This document shows positions 59,314-59,314 of a DNA stretch of 59,314 bases, in pieces; within the stretch, counting starts at the first letter, position 1; the number at the start of each line of letters is the position of its first letter. Below the pieces are notes generated by a model. The model ran no database searches, had not been told where the DNA came from, and saw only the letters and a program-made list of their open reading frames with translations. Both the position numbers and the translations under genes were made by a program. The DNA comes from a virus, in IMG/VR virus record IMGVR_UViG_3300036719_002803, positions 1 to 59,314 of that record; one strand, written 5' to 3'.

Positions 59314-59314
59314 A

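Noticed and set aside
1-59314. Circular genome joining the two ends
   Set aside because: Joining base 1 to 59314 does keep the frame open (chance one in three), but it would fuse HVGIVV of the CHAP domain to a beta-rich protein without the EGN strand expected after the catalytic His. I treat both ends as cut genes.

Overview
This window is part of an AT-rich, tailed double-stranded DNA phage genome, most likely a siphovirus. It has an HK97-type head, a programmed frameshift in the tail chaperones, a 3151-residue tape measure and no tail sheath. Every gene I support lies on the minus strand, so the window reads from high to low coordinates. Both ends are cut inside genes: a CHAP endolysin at base 1 and a structural protein at 59313, so this is not the whole genome. 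No integrase, excisionase pair or immunity repressor was seen, which suggests a lytic phage. The host is probably an actinobacterium of low GC content, perhaps a freshwater one. This is inference from the mycobacterial-type AhpC/AhpD pair, the DnaE-type polymerase, many TTG/GTG starts, leaderless or nearly leaderless genes, and a PA14 surface protein with Thr/Pro/Glu repeats.

Layout in transcription order. (1) Head and tail, 59.3 to 25.1 kb: partial structural protein, portal, protease fused to a coiled coil, major capsid, connectors, major tail protein, frameshifted tail chaperones, tape measure, baseplate and tail-tip proteins, and two giant tail proteins. The second giant carries nine thrombospondin-like repeats, 23 Thr-Ile-Asn/Asp units and a C-terminal Hint self-processing domain. 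A 2-oxoglutarate/Fe(II) oxygenase follows it. (2) Replication and recombination, 25.0 to 11.6 kb: metallophosphoesterase, DnaB-like helicase, DnaG-like primase, gp32-like protein, DnaE polymerase, RecA, SSB, Cas4-like nuclease, RuvC-like resolvase and many small zinc-finger and HTH proteins. (3) Terminase subunits, 11.3 to 9.0 kb, far from the portal. (4) Accessory operon, 8.75 to 3.4 kb, starting at a near-consensus promoter: tRNA-Met, small ORF, tRNA-Arg, AhpC, AhpD, SDR oxidoreductase, flavin-dependent halogenase, membrane protein, thermonuclease, Hsp20 and an FmdB-like zinc ribbon. (5) A PA14 surface protein, then the lysis region, 3.4 kb to base 1: two small membrane proteins, a lipoprotein and the CHAP endolysin.

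Regulation is readable. Several intergenic gaps hold promoters with an extended -10 (TGnTATAAT) or a TTGCCT/TTGACA -35. GC-rich hairpin terminators follow the major capsid and major tail genes. One promoter places the start codon exactly at the expected transcription start (leaderless).

The most unusual parts are the tail protein with thrombospondin-like repeats and a Hint domain, next to an oxygenase, and the halogenase/SDR/AhpCD operon. The latter looks like a complete oxidative-halogenation module with its own peroxide defence. Kinase-like and ADP-ribosyltransferase-like segments also appear inside the tape measure. All functional calls are from motifs read by eye; no database search was run.
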